Translations under genes and position numbers: made by a program
Part shown: positions 55,461 through 64,000 of the stretch, one piece after another
Layout of the letters: every line of letters begins with the position of its first letter
Numbering within the stretch: the stretch's first letter is position 1
Notes under the pieces: model-generated
Seen by the model: only the letters and a program-made list of their open reading frames with translations
What the model was told of the DNA's origin: nothing
Databases searched by the model: none
From: Semisulcospira habei
Taxonomy: Eukaryota > Mollusca > Gastropoda > Semisulcospiridae
Direction: 5' to 3'
Length of the DNA: 64,000 nt
NCBI GenBank assembly: GCA_036245525.1
Contig: BTPG01000002.1
Location: 162,810,876-162,874,875, forward strand

Positions 55461-55725
55461 TGTCACGACACGCCTGACGGGGTCAGGGCGCCGTGGACAA
55501 TGTGAGTGCAGACACTCGAGAAAAACCCACCCACTCTAAATAAATAACACAACGCCAGTGATAAACAAACAAATCCTTTATTACCTACTCTTACTCTAAC
55601 CCCCACCCCAACCCACTAACACCCCACACACTCACACATACCCACGCATGCACTCATAACGTATTAACACATAAAAATTAACATATGAGAATGATTGTGT
55701 ACAGTCAGTTTTTAACTGTATCAGA

Positions 55726-55808
<83 letters not shown>

Positions 55809-57527
55809 AGTCTTAGTAACTGACATCAAGACAAATTCCAATGTTTTTATTGTTTTGTACATGGAAACATATGGCAATAAACCATCTTATCTTATCTTAT
55901 CTTATCTTATCTTATCTTATCTTATCTTATCTTATCTTATCTTATCTTATCTTATCTTATATAAAAAATGACTAACAAGTGAAAATGACTAACAGGTGAA
56001 TATGACTAACAGGTGAATATGACTAACAGACGAAAATGACTAACAGGTGAATATGACTAACAGGTGAATATGACTAACAGGTGATAATGACTAATATGGC
56101 CAACGGCTATACAAGGCGGGTAACTTTGTCTCTGTACAGTGTCCTCTGTCCCACACTAGACAGGGTGGCTCATAACGTACGAGTACTACCCCTGCACCAC
56201 AGAGCACCGTAGCCGCGCTTGCCCACGCACGCCTGTGACCGACGCTCAGAACGTAGAATCAACCCGCTGTAGCCCAACGTACTTGTCCAACAGGACCGGC
56301 TAGCGAAGGCGTTCCGACTCCCAATGATGCGTCACCGTTGGTCGTGGATGATGAAGAGATCGAAGAACGACGAAATCTTCGAAGCCAATGATCGAAGCCA
56401 ATCTTCGAAGCCAATCTTCGAAGCCAGTGCACTGGAAAAGGGCGCATTGTCAGTCAAAGTGCCAACACAGTTAATTCTGGCCTATTTGACACGCACCTAC
56501 TCACAAACCACGTGAGTTGTGTCTCGTCTCACCCTAATATCCGCCTTGGCCATATTAAATATACAATCATGGATAAAAAGGATTCCTATGTACATTCAAC
56601 ATTCGCCAGGTCTGCACTACTCCATTACACTAACATTAAGCTAGCACAACCACTTTTGTATAATAACATTGCCACTGCTAAAACCAACGTTATCAAAATA
56701 TCCACATGTACATACAAAGATATCAATCACCAGCAACCACCCCACGTGACAATCTTATTACATTACATCTAGGACCTAATACAAATATATATTTGAAAGG
56801 ATACCCACTTTAATTCATTTTACAACATGGCCCTTTAAATATACTCACTCGGCGACAGCCAACATAAACAACTAAATCCGACACCCACCACATTACAACC
56901 CAACCTAAAAAACATGGTTAAAGACTTGATTAAAACATCACTAAAAAACTAGACGAACATACCCTTCCGAACCTATGTACACATTCACACACCCGAGAGC
57001 ACGGCAGCTAACTGAGAAAAATGGCATGAATTTACCTGTCACTGGTGAGTCCTCCGGCAGGACGAGACAAACAAAGACGAAGACGAACCGGAGGGGTCTT
57101 CTGGTGAGTAGCAGCCGTGGTCACAAGTCTCTCTGGACACCCACACCCAGGAACACTGGCCGTGGTCTTGCAGGGAGGGTAAAACAACCCTCACACAGCT
57201 TGTCAAGGGCTCCAAACGAGGCCGCACCCTGACCCAGACTCTCACTTCGCTGGCTAACTCCGCTGACTGACTGTAATATCCTTCTGCTACCTTGCAGTTT
57301 AACTTTACTTCTGAACACTGTTCGGTTAAAGCTACTTGGCTAAAGCGTGCAACCGCTGTACTCGCTCACTGTTAAGCTTGCTGCACGGGCTTTACGATTA
57401 CGCTCACACTACATTTATTAACTTCCCTAAACTAAGGCTATTTACAGAATTCGGCGATCTACATTTAGTAACAAAAAAACGACTTGGCGAAAAAAATAAA
57501 ACAACATGTCACATCCGTTACGTGACA
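55461..57527 (-). repeat. 3' LTR of Gypsy element
   Basis: 2067 bp, longer than its partner because of a retroposon-like insert at about 55687-55960. It contains the 17-bp minisatellite at 55966-56095 (unit ATGACTAACAGGTGAAT) and an inverted ATCTTCGAAGCCA cluster near 56370-56425. Confidence 0.95.
55687..55960 (+). repeat. Insert with (CT)n, (GT)n and (CTTAT)n in the 3' LTR
   Basis: Absent from the 5' LTR (compare 61998-62010). It runs from GAGAATGATTGTGTACAGTC through CT and GT microsatellites, a GGAAACATATGGCAATAAAC region, to about 14 CTTAT units. An AATAAA-like word followed by a simple-repeat tail suggests a 5'-truncated non-LTR retroposon. Confidence 0.75.
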
Positions 57528-57541
57528 TACCCCCCTCCCAG
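57528..57541 (-). promoter_or_regulatory. Polypurine tract
   Basis: On the minus strand the bases just before the 3' LTR read CTGGGAGGGGGGTA, the primer for plus-strand DNA synthesis. Confidence 0.8.
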
Positions 57542-57603
57542 ATCAAACACCCGGGTTTGATTCCTATATGACTGTCCCAATACTGCTTCCACATTTACGG
57601 TTT

Positions 57604-59622
57604 CTACCACCCTGTCCTACTCAAAAAGTCAGCAGGAACATTTACTTTACCGGCTATGCTTTCTACTCTAATGGAAAATGGCTGCAACTGCAAAGCCCAC
57701 CTCATCAGTCGACTGTTTGTGGATTTAGCTTGTTGCAAGTACTGCAATGGTCTATGGTCGGTCTGTACGACGAATGTCCTACCATACAGATACTGACGGA
57801 ATTTTTGAATTCCCCACACGATTGCAAGACACTCCTTTTCGATGGTGGAGTAGTTACGCTCTGCTTTGGATAGTTTCTTGCTCGCGCATGCAACAGGCTG
57901 TAAACCGTTACCATGGTCCTGACATAATACGGCCCCTACCCCCCCTTCGGACGCATCTGTCTGCAACACGAAGAGACGATCGAAGTCTGGCAATGAGCAC
58001 ACAGGACCTGAACACAGTCGCGCCTTCAGCGTCTCAAATGCTGTCTCACATGCATCGTTCCAACCGATCTGTCCAGTTTTCCCTCCCTTGGTCAGGTCGG
58101 TTAGTGGGGCTGCTATGGCCGCAAAGTTAGGAACGAACCGGCGGTAATAATTTGCCAACCCAAGAAACGATCTGACTTGTTTCTTTGTTTGTGGTCGCGG
58201 CGCGTCTCTTATCCGCTGCATCTTGTCTCCCTCTGGTTTTATCTGACCGTTACCCACTGTATGCCCCAGATATTCCAACTGCTTGAACCCCAAGTAACAC
58301 TTAGTAGGTCTGGCCGCCAACTGGACCTCTCTTAACCTACCAAAGAGCTGGGCCATACATTGTAAGTGACGTTCTTTAGTGGAGGAAGCAATCATGACAT
58401 CGTCCATGAAATTGCTAACTTCTGTCAATCGCAAAGGTTCTAGTAACCTCCTCATCATTCGGGAAAAGATTGCCCCTGCCGTCTTTAACCCGAAAGGCAT
58501 TACCTTCCACTGAAATTGCCCTGCCGGTGTGGTGAAGGCAGTTTTCGGTTTGTCGCTCTCTAACATGGGTACCTGCCAGTAGCCTTTAGCTAGATCTAAC
58601 TTACTCAAGTACTTAGCCTTGGACAGTAAGGAAAATAGGTACTCCACGTCAGGCATTGGTTCAGCATCAAACACGACCTTTTTATTCAGTTTCCTAAAAT
58701 CCACACAAAACCTAACAGTGCCATCTTTCTTCTTCACCAAGACGATCGGTGAGTTGTATGGGGAATTGGCTCTCTCGATTACTCCCATCTCTAGCATAGC
58801 ATCCACTTCGGCTTTGACTACCTCTAGCTGAGAATGAGGTAGAGGATATTGCTTCGTTCTCACCGGCACTTCATCAGTCAAATGGATTTCACATGAGTCT
58901 AGTGTCGTCCTCAACGGATAATCTGTCAAAATATCCTTAAACTGGACAGTCAGAGCTTCTATACTAGAATGGATCTCTGGACAGTTAGGATCAAGATGGA
59001 CGTCGGAGGGTCCTTCAGACGCTACTAAAGGAATGGTAGGTACTTCCTTTACCGCCCTGAATGCCTCTCCTCCCTCATCTTCGTCCTCCTCATCTATCAC
59101 TACTGTAGCTACTGACACTCGTTCTTGGAACTTTTTCAACAGATTTGCATGGTACAGTTTATTTTTACTGCCCACCCGTACCCTGTAGTCACACTCTCCG
59201 ACTCTCTCTAGAACTTCGAATGGTCCCTGCCAAGCCATCTCCAGTTTGTTGTGTTTAACTGGAAGCAACAACAAAACCTTGTCTCCTGCATTAAAACTGC
59301 GTGGTTTGGCTCTGCGGTCAAAGTGCTGTTTCTGCTTTTTCGAAGCTAGCTTCAAATTCTGTTGCGCTAACCTGCACGTCTCTTCAATGCGATTACGTAA
59401 ATCTACTACGTACTGGCTTGCATCTCTCACCTCTTCTCCCATCTGCTCTTTCGTCCTGCAAAATTCTATCAGACTTTTCCCCGACGGAATTGCTCGGCCC
59501 TCATCGGCCAACTTCCTAGTGCGAGCTAGAGTTTCGTCCTGGTTCTGCCACTCTATCAGTTGGGCAGGAGTCACATTGAGATCGGCCTGCTTAACGACTT
59601 TAAGCGCGCTCTCTCCCTCCTT
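57604..59622 (-). pseudogene. pol: Gypsy Pol: integrase tail, reverse transcriptase, RNase H
   Basis: The frame continues that of Gag after a single TAA at 59623-59625 and is open to the stop at 57604. The first part (ADLNVTPAQLIEWQNQDETL) looks like the linker normally ahead of the integrase zinc finger. It passes abruptly, near 59460-59480, into an integrase C-terminal domain (ASQYVVDLRNRIEETCRLAQ; FNAGDKVLLLLPV; YRVRVGSKNKLYHANLLKKF). The zinc finger and DDE core, normally some 250 residues, are absent. Then reverse transcriptase: SPIVLVKKKDGTVRFCVDFR, LSKLDLAKGYWQVPM, FGLKTAGAIFSRMM and FMDD (catalytic), LGHTVGNGQI. RNase H: LQTDASEGGVGAVL, ERNYSTIEKECLAIVWG and TDHRPLQYL. It ends VPADFLSRTGW. 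The frame is intact apart from the deletion. Confidence 0.93.
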
Positions 59623-61404
59623 TTATCTCTGAATCTGAGCTCGAGTTTGGACTGCTGCTGCCATAGCACACTCACTGGCATCAATGGATACGGGACTACG
59701 TTTCCCATCTGAAAAAGTCACCCAGTTCCCTAGGATTACGTCCGGTCCCATGCGCTCCATTACGATAAGTTCGATCGTCCCTCGCACGAATGGGGAATCG
59801 ATTTCAACCCATGCAGTCGGATACTTATCGGACTTAGTATGGTCGACGGGATTGACGTCTATGAACCGACCTGTAAAATCCCTGGGTTCTATCCACTTGG
59901 CGGCGATCGCACTCATATCCGCGCCGGTATCACGCATGATACGAACTTCCTTTCCCTTGGCTAATCCCTTACTCCACGGGTCGTAGGGCCGGATCGTCCG
60001 CATCCCTACGGTCACGGGCTCTGTCATTACGGCTACTATCTCAGAGGCAATGGTGACTTGGTTAACTGACGCCTTACTCTGACAGTTCCTTGCTACGTGC
60101 CCTGGTTTGTTGCACTTAAAACACAGCCGTTCACCAGTCCCCCTGCCTGAACTAGCTGGTTCTGTCCTATGTTCTGCTTTGGTCTCAGGGGGTTTATTCG
60201 ACCCTTTGTCCTTCTTGAACGGCGGACAAATCGGCCCCCCACCCAATGGACGCGAGACTGCCCGTTTGGTGTCGATATGGAGCTGCGCTAGCTCCGCGGC
60301 CTCTTCACCATTCCTAGGACGTTTTTCCCTAATGAACATTTCAAGGTCTGCATTCATAATAGCATAAAGTTGCTCAGACAGAAACACGTCTAGCACTTGT
60401 TCTACGTCCTCTATGCTCTTATGGGCTAAAGTGAACCAACGCTTGACTGAGGTCTTTAACCTAACGAACAACTGGGGAAACGTTTCGAGACTTTCCTTTC
60501 TGGCTTCGCGAAACTGGCGTCTGTAATATTCAGCGTCACGCCTGAATCTTCTCAATAAGGTCTCCCTCACCACCTCAAAATCTTTCCCTTGCTCTACGGT
60601 CAGCCTAAGGTATGCATCACGGGCCTCCCCCTGCAATAGAGGTGCTAACCTGATCCCCCATACCTCTTTCGGCCACCCCTGGGTTTCGGCTACTCTCTCA
60701 AAGAGCTGAAGGTAAGATTCCACATCTTCCTTATCCTCCAACGGACGCATCTTGAGCGAGTAATGCTGACTAGACTCCGTAACTGACTTCTTTTCCGATG
60801 CTGCTAACTGTAATCTAAGCCGCGTTTCGGCCGCGACGAGCTCTTCTTTCCGTGCTTGTTCCGCGGCAGCTAGCTCCTCTCTCCGTGCTTGTTCCGCGGC
60901 AGCTAGCTTACGTTCGGTCAATGCTAAGTCATCCCGCCTAGCTTGCTCTGCTGCCTCACGGTCCATCTGGAGCCGTCTCTCGGCTGCCTCGCGGTCCATC
61001 TGACGCTGCTTCTCTACTGCCTCGCGGTCCATCTGGAGCCGTCTCTCTAACGCCCTACGCTCTAGGTCACGTTCCCGTTTTTCTTCCTCTCTCCTAACTT
61101 CGGACTGGATGAACTGGGTTAGGGCTCCCCCACTAAGTCCTAGGCCCTCTCCTAGCACTTTATACTGCTCATATGGGTTTACCATCACCCCTAACCCCTC
61201 TTTACCTCCCTGATCCCTACTGGGTGTCAGTCCTGCTGCAGTGAGAGTACGGGTAAGGGTACTCACCACCGTTTCCTTCCGAGAGGGAGTGGCCAAAGTG
61301 GCTCCTCTCTCTCCTGGACCCTCATCCCCTGCACCACCACCCTCGGACTCAGGGTCGTGCCCCGACGTGGCACGGGTGGCCCTGGTGTCCCGTTTAGGGG
61401 GCAT
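59623..61404 (-). CDS. gag: Gypsy Gag and protease
   Basis: About 593 residues from the ATG at 61404 (MPPKRDTRATRATS), chosen over an upstream ATG because that stretch is hydrophobic and unlike Gag. There is a long Arg/Glu-rich coiled coil made of RRLQMDREAAE-type repeats (about residues 125-235), then a capsid part of SCAN-like type (MRPLEDKEDVESYLQLFERV; GWPKEVWGIRLAPLLQGEAR; AEYYRRQFREAR), a zinc knuckle CFKCNKPGHVARNC near residue 430, and an aspartic protease with the DTGADMS active site near residue 500. It ends with RAQIQR and TAA; Pol follows in the same frame, so translation past the stop would need suppression. Confidence 0.9.
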   Translation of the reverse strand: MPPKRDTRATRATSGHDPESEGGGAGDEGPGERGATLATPSRKETVVSTLTRTLTAAGLTPSRDQGGKEGLGVMVNPYEQYKVLGEGLGLSGGALTQFIQSEVRREEEKRERDLERRALERRLQMDREAVEKQRQMDREAAERRLQMDREAAEQARRDDLALTERKLAAAEQARREELAAAEQARKEELVAAETRLRLQLAASEKKSVTESSQHYSLKMRPLEDKEDVESYLQLFERVAETQGWPKEVWGIRLAPLLQGEARDAYLRLTVEQGKDFEVVRETLLRRFRRDAEYYRRQFREARKESLETFPQLFVRLKTSVKRWFTLAHKSIEDVEQVLDVFLSEQLYAIMNADLEMFIREKRPRNGEEAAELAQLHIDTKRAVSRPLGGGPICPPFKKDKGSNKPPETKAEHRTEPASSGRGTGERLCFKCNKPGHVARNCQSKASVNQVTIASEIVAVMTEPVTVGMRTIRPYDPWSKGLAKGKEVRIMRDTGADMSAIAAKWIEPRDFTGRFIDVNPVDHTKSDKYPTAWVEIDSPFVRGTIELIVMERMGPDVILGNWVTFSDGKRSPVSIDASECAMAAAVQTRAQIQR

Positions 61405-61752
61405 CCTGATGTGGGTGTCACGGAGGCAGCGACGACAACTGCTCCCCAGCAGGACCCCTGACAAAGAAACAATACAACAAATAAATACACAGAATACAAA
61501 CAACGAATAAGGACTAGACAGTGACAAGAGCCGAAGGGTCCTCACCACTCGGTACCTGAGTAATGAGAGGCAACCACTCATGCCACCCCCCGTTTATGCG
61601 CACTGCACTCTCTGGCCGTGGCTCCCGGCGCAATACGCCCCCACTCCCGCCAACCGCCCGCTAAATCTTACTCGTACCACAACACGAACAAACGATCACT
61701 GGCGCACAAAAATACCCTAATCTACCTAATCCGTTACCTCCCCCTAATCCTT

Positions 61753-61770
61753 ATCCCACCGCTGCCACCA
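61753..61770 (-). promoter_or_regulatory. Primer binding site, tRNA-Leu type
   Basis: Minus strand TGGTGGCAGCGGTGGGAT, four bases after the 5' LTR. It is complementary to the 3' end of animal tRNA-Leu (…ATCCCACCGCTGCCACCA) from memory of that tRNA. Confidence 0.8.
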
Positions 61771-61774
61771 AATA

Positions 61775-63586
61775 TGTCACGACACGCCTGACGGGGTCAG
61801 GGCGCCGTGGACAATGTGAGTGCAGACACTCGAGAAAAACCCACCCACTCTAAATAAATAACACAACGCCAGTGATAAACAAACAAACAAATCCTTTATT
61901 ACCTACTCTTACTCTAACCCCCACCCCAACCCACTAACACCCCACACACTCACACATACCCACGCATGCACTCATAACGTATTAACACATAAAAATTAAC
62001 ATATAAAAAATGACTAACAAGTGAAAATGACTAACAGGTGAATATGACTAACAGGTGAATATGACTAACAGACGAAAATGACTAACAGGTGAATATGACT
62101 AACAGGTGAATATGACTAACAGGTGATAATGACTAACAGGTGATAATGACTAATATGGCCAACGGCTATACAAGGCGGGTAACTTTGTCTCTGTACAGTG
62201 TCCTCTGTCCCACACTAGACAGGGTGGCTCATAACGTACGAGTACTACCCCTGCACCACAGAGCACCGTAGCCGCGCTTGCCCACGCACGCCTGTGACCG
62301 ACGCTCAGAACGTAGAATCAACCCGCTGTAGCCCAACGTACTTGTCCAACAGGACCGGCTAGCGAAGGCGTTCCGACTCCCGATGATGCGTCACCGTTGG
62401 TCGTGGATGATGAAGAGATCGAAGAACGACGAAATCTTCGAAGCCAATGATCAAAGCCAATCTTCGAAGCCAATCTTCGAAGCCAGTGCACTGGAAAAGG
62501 GCGCATTGTCAGTCAAAGTGCCAACACAGTTAATTCTGGCCTATTTGACACGCACCTACTCACAAACCACGTGAGTTGTGTCTCGTCTCACCCTAATATC
62601 CGCCTTGGCCATATTAAATATACAATCATGGATAAAAAGGATTCCTATGTACATTCAACATTTGCCAGGTCTGCACTACTCCATTACACTAACATTAAGC
62701 TAGCACAACCACTTTTGTATAATAACATTGCCACTGCTAAAACCAACGTTATCAAAATATCCACATGTACATACAAAGATATCAAATAATCACCAGCAAC
62801 CACCCCACGTGACAATCTTATTACATTACATCTAGGACCTAATACAAATATATATTTGAAAGGATACCCACTTTAATTCATTTTACAACATGGCCCTTTA
62901 AATATACTCACTCGGCGACAGCCGACATAAACAACTAAATCCGACACCCACCACATTACAACCCAACCTAAAAAACATGGTTAAAGACTTGATTAAAACA
63001 TCACTAAAAAACTAGACGAACATACCCTTCCGAACCTATGTACACATTCACACACCCGAGAGCACGGCAGCTAACTGAGAAAAATGGCATGAATTTACCT
63101 GTCACTGGTGAGTCCTCCGGCAGGACGAGACAAAGACGAAGACGAACCGGAGGGGTCTTCTGGTGAGTAGCAGCCGTGGTCACAAGTCTCTCTGGACACC
63201 CACACCCAGGAACACTGGCCGTGGTCTTGCAGGGAGGGTAAAACAACCCTCACACAGCTTGTCAAGGGCTCCAAACGAGGCCGCACCCTGACCCAGACTC
63301 TCACTTCGCTGGCTAACTCCGCTGACTGACTGTAATATCCTTCTGCTACCTTGCAGTTTAACTTTACTTCTGAACACTGTTCGGTTAAAGCTACTTGGCT
63401 AAAGCGTGCAACCGCTGTACTCGCTCACTGTTAAGCTTGCTGCACGGGCTTTACGATTACGCTCACACTACATTTATTAACTTCCCTAAACTAAGGCTAT
63501 TTACAGAATTCGGCGATCTACATTTAGTAACAAAAAAACGACTTGGCGAAAAAAATAAAACAACATGTCACATCCGTTACGTGACA
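61775..63586 (-). repeat. 5' LTR of Gypsy element
   Basis: 1812 bp, almost identical to 55461-57527. It contains the 17-bp minisatellite at 62004-62150 with one more unit than the partner. Confidence 0.95.
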
Positions 63587-63736
63587 ATAGCTACCCTCTT
63601 CGTCCTACGCTTACGGCGGTTAACGCCTCTGTTGCTGTAGTGGTCGCTTTGTAGCATTGTTGGACCCCTCGTTTTCGCTAGGGTGCTATGACTTTGACCA
63701 CGTGCCACCATTCTTCTTTGTTGCAGTGGCCGGCTT

Positions 63737-64000
63737 ATGACTTGCACGCAATGTCGTGGATTCCATTGGCCCTCTGATAATCACAAAGTCTGTCTCCTAT
63801 GTGCGGGTTGCTCCTCGGACCGTTCGTGCGACGTCTGCTCCTCTTGGCCTGAGCTGCGTTGGTCGGAGCTTCTGTGTTTCTACAGGCGCGAGCGCCTGAC
63901 GCCTTTGGCTGTGGCGGATTCAGTAGAGACTCTCCACCCGCTGTGCCTTGTGCAACGTACTCTCGGGACAGACTTGACTCTGCGGAGAGGACGCCACTCC
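63737..64000 (+). CDS. DIRS Gag-like protein, zinc-finger N-terminus (partial, open)
   Basis: Frame from ATG 63737, open to the window end (88 codons). It reads MTCTQCRGFHWPSDNHKVC, LLCAGCSSDRSCDVCSSWPE, then LRWSELLCFYRRE. The pattern C-x2-C-x-G-x2-WPSD-x-H-x2-C-x2-C-x2-C-x4-C-x2-C-x2-W suggests a compact zinc-binding fold, seen also in copies A and B. It stands directly after a TTTGTTGCAG acceptor-like site. Its place at the 5' end of a DIRS element makes it the start of ORF1. This is the least damaged copy in the window. Confidence 0.65.
   Translation, partial: MTCTQCRGFHWPSDNHKVCLLCAGCSSDRSCDVCSSWPELRWSELLCFYRRERLTPLAVADSVETLHPLCLVQRTLGTDLTLRRGRHS

Larger units (their letters stand above)
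55461..63586 (-). mobile_element. Ty3/Gypsy LTR retrotransposon, Gmr1-like order, 8.1 kb
   Basis: Long terminal repeats at 55461-57527 and 61775-63586 start TGTCACGACACG and end CGTTACGTGACA, and are nearly identical except for one insert, so the insertion is recent. The target duplication is ATAGC at 55456-55460 and 63587-63591. The coding strand is minus: Gag-protease 61404-59623, then Pol 59622-57604 in the same frame after one TAA. Pol contains an integrase C-terminal part before reverse transcriptase and RNase H, the reverse of the usual Gypsy order. The integrase core is missing, so it cannot integrate on its own. Confidence 0.95.
54803..64000 (+). mobile_element. DIRS copy E, split by Gypsy element, runs off the window
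   Basis: Left end TTATTTCTTCAAAAACATTA at about 54803 with the family terminal repeat (GTGTCTACTTCTTATTAATT, GAGGCACTCGGAGAACCC). The 5' leader runs to 55460, the Gypsy element occupies 55461-63586, and E resumes at 63587. The reading frame at 63737 is open to the window edge, so E may be the youngest DIRS copy here. Confidence 0.82.

Overview
The window reads as animal nuclear DNA, most likely from a lophotrochozoan such as a mollusc (inference from the mix of transposon families, the microsatellites and the host gene; no species can be named). Almost all of it is mobile DNA. The only host gene I recognise is a + strand gene for N-acetylgalactosamine-6-sulfatase (GALNS). Five of its exons lie at 33825-33961, 34309-34412, 35728-35864, 46642-46744 and 53631-53752. 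The exons before and after these are outside the window.

Layout. 1-1168 and 25866-28515 are worn DIRS-type retrotransposon remnants, split by a 24.7-kb Polinton/Maverick at 1169-25865 (TIRs of about 930 bp, CCGGA duplicated at both ends). The Polinton carries a double-jelly-roll major capsid protein, a likely minor capsid protein, an A32-type packaging ATPase, a retroviral-type integrase, a protein-primed family B DNA polymerase and eight or nine further small or unassigned proteins. It is decayed: one gene is split by a 7.4-kb TTAA-type DNA transposon (5054-12435), three sites hold copies of a roughly 390-bp retroposon with an (AATC)n tail, and several genes have frameshifts or stops. 28516-33494 holds a 5S-like retroposon scrap, tandem repeats and a chimeric DIRS remnant.

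From 33825 on, the GALNS introns have been filled by nested elements. One intron holds DIRS copy D (35932-46101), which holds an AATC retroposon, which in turn holds DIRS copy A (36306-41935). The next intron holds DIRS copy B (46751-52832), inserted six bases after a splice donor. After the last visible exon come DIRS left ends F (53955) and E (54803). E is split by an 8.1-kb Ty3/Gypsy element at 55461-63586 on the minus strand, with ATAGC target duplications. Its pol order (integrase remnant before reverse transcriptase) is Gmr1-like and its integrase core is deleted. E resumes at 63587 with an open Gag-like zinc-finger frame running off the window.

The DIRS copies show the textbook layout of inverted terminal repeats plus an internal complementary region equal to the two ends joined, and copy A sits in its target with no duplication. 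The Polinton genes share an AT-rich motif ending in TAAAA directly before the start codon, like a viral late promoter. No rRNA, functional tRNA or CRISPR array was found.
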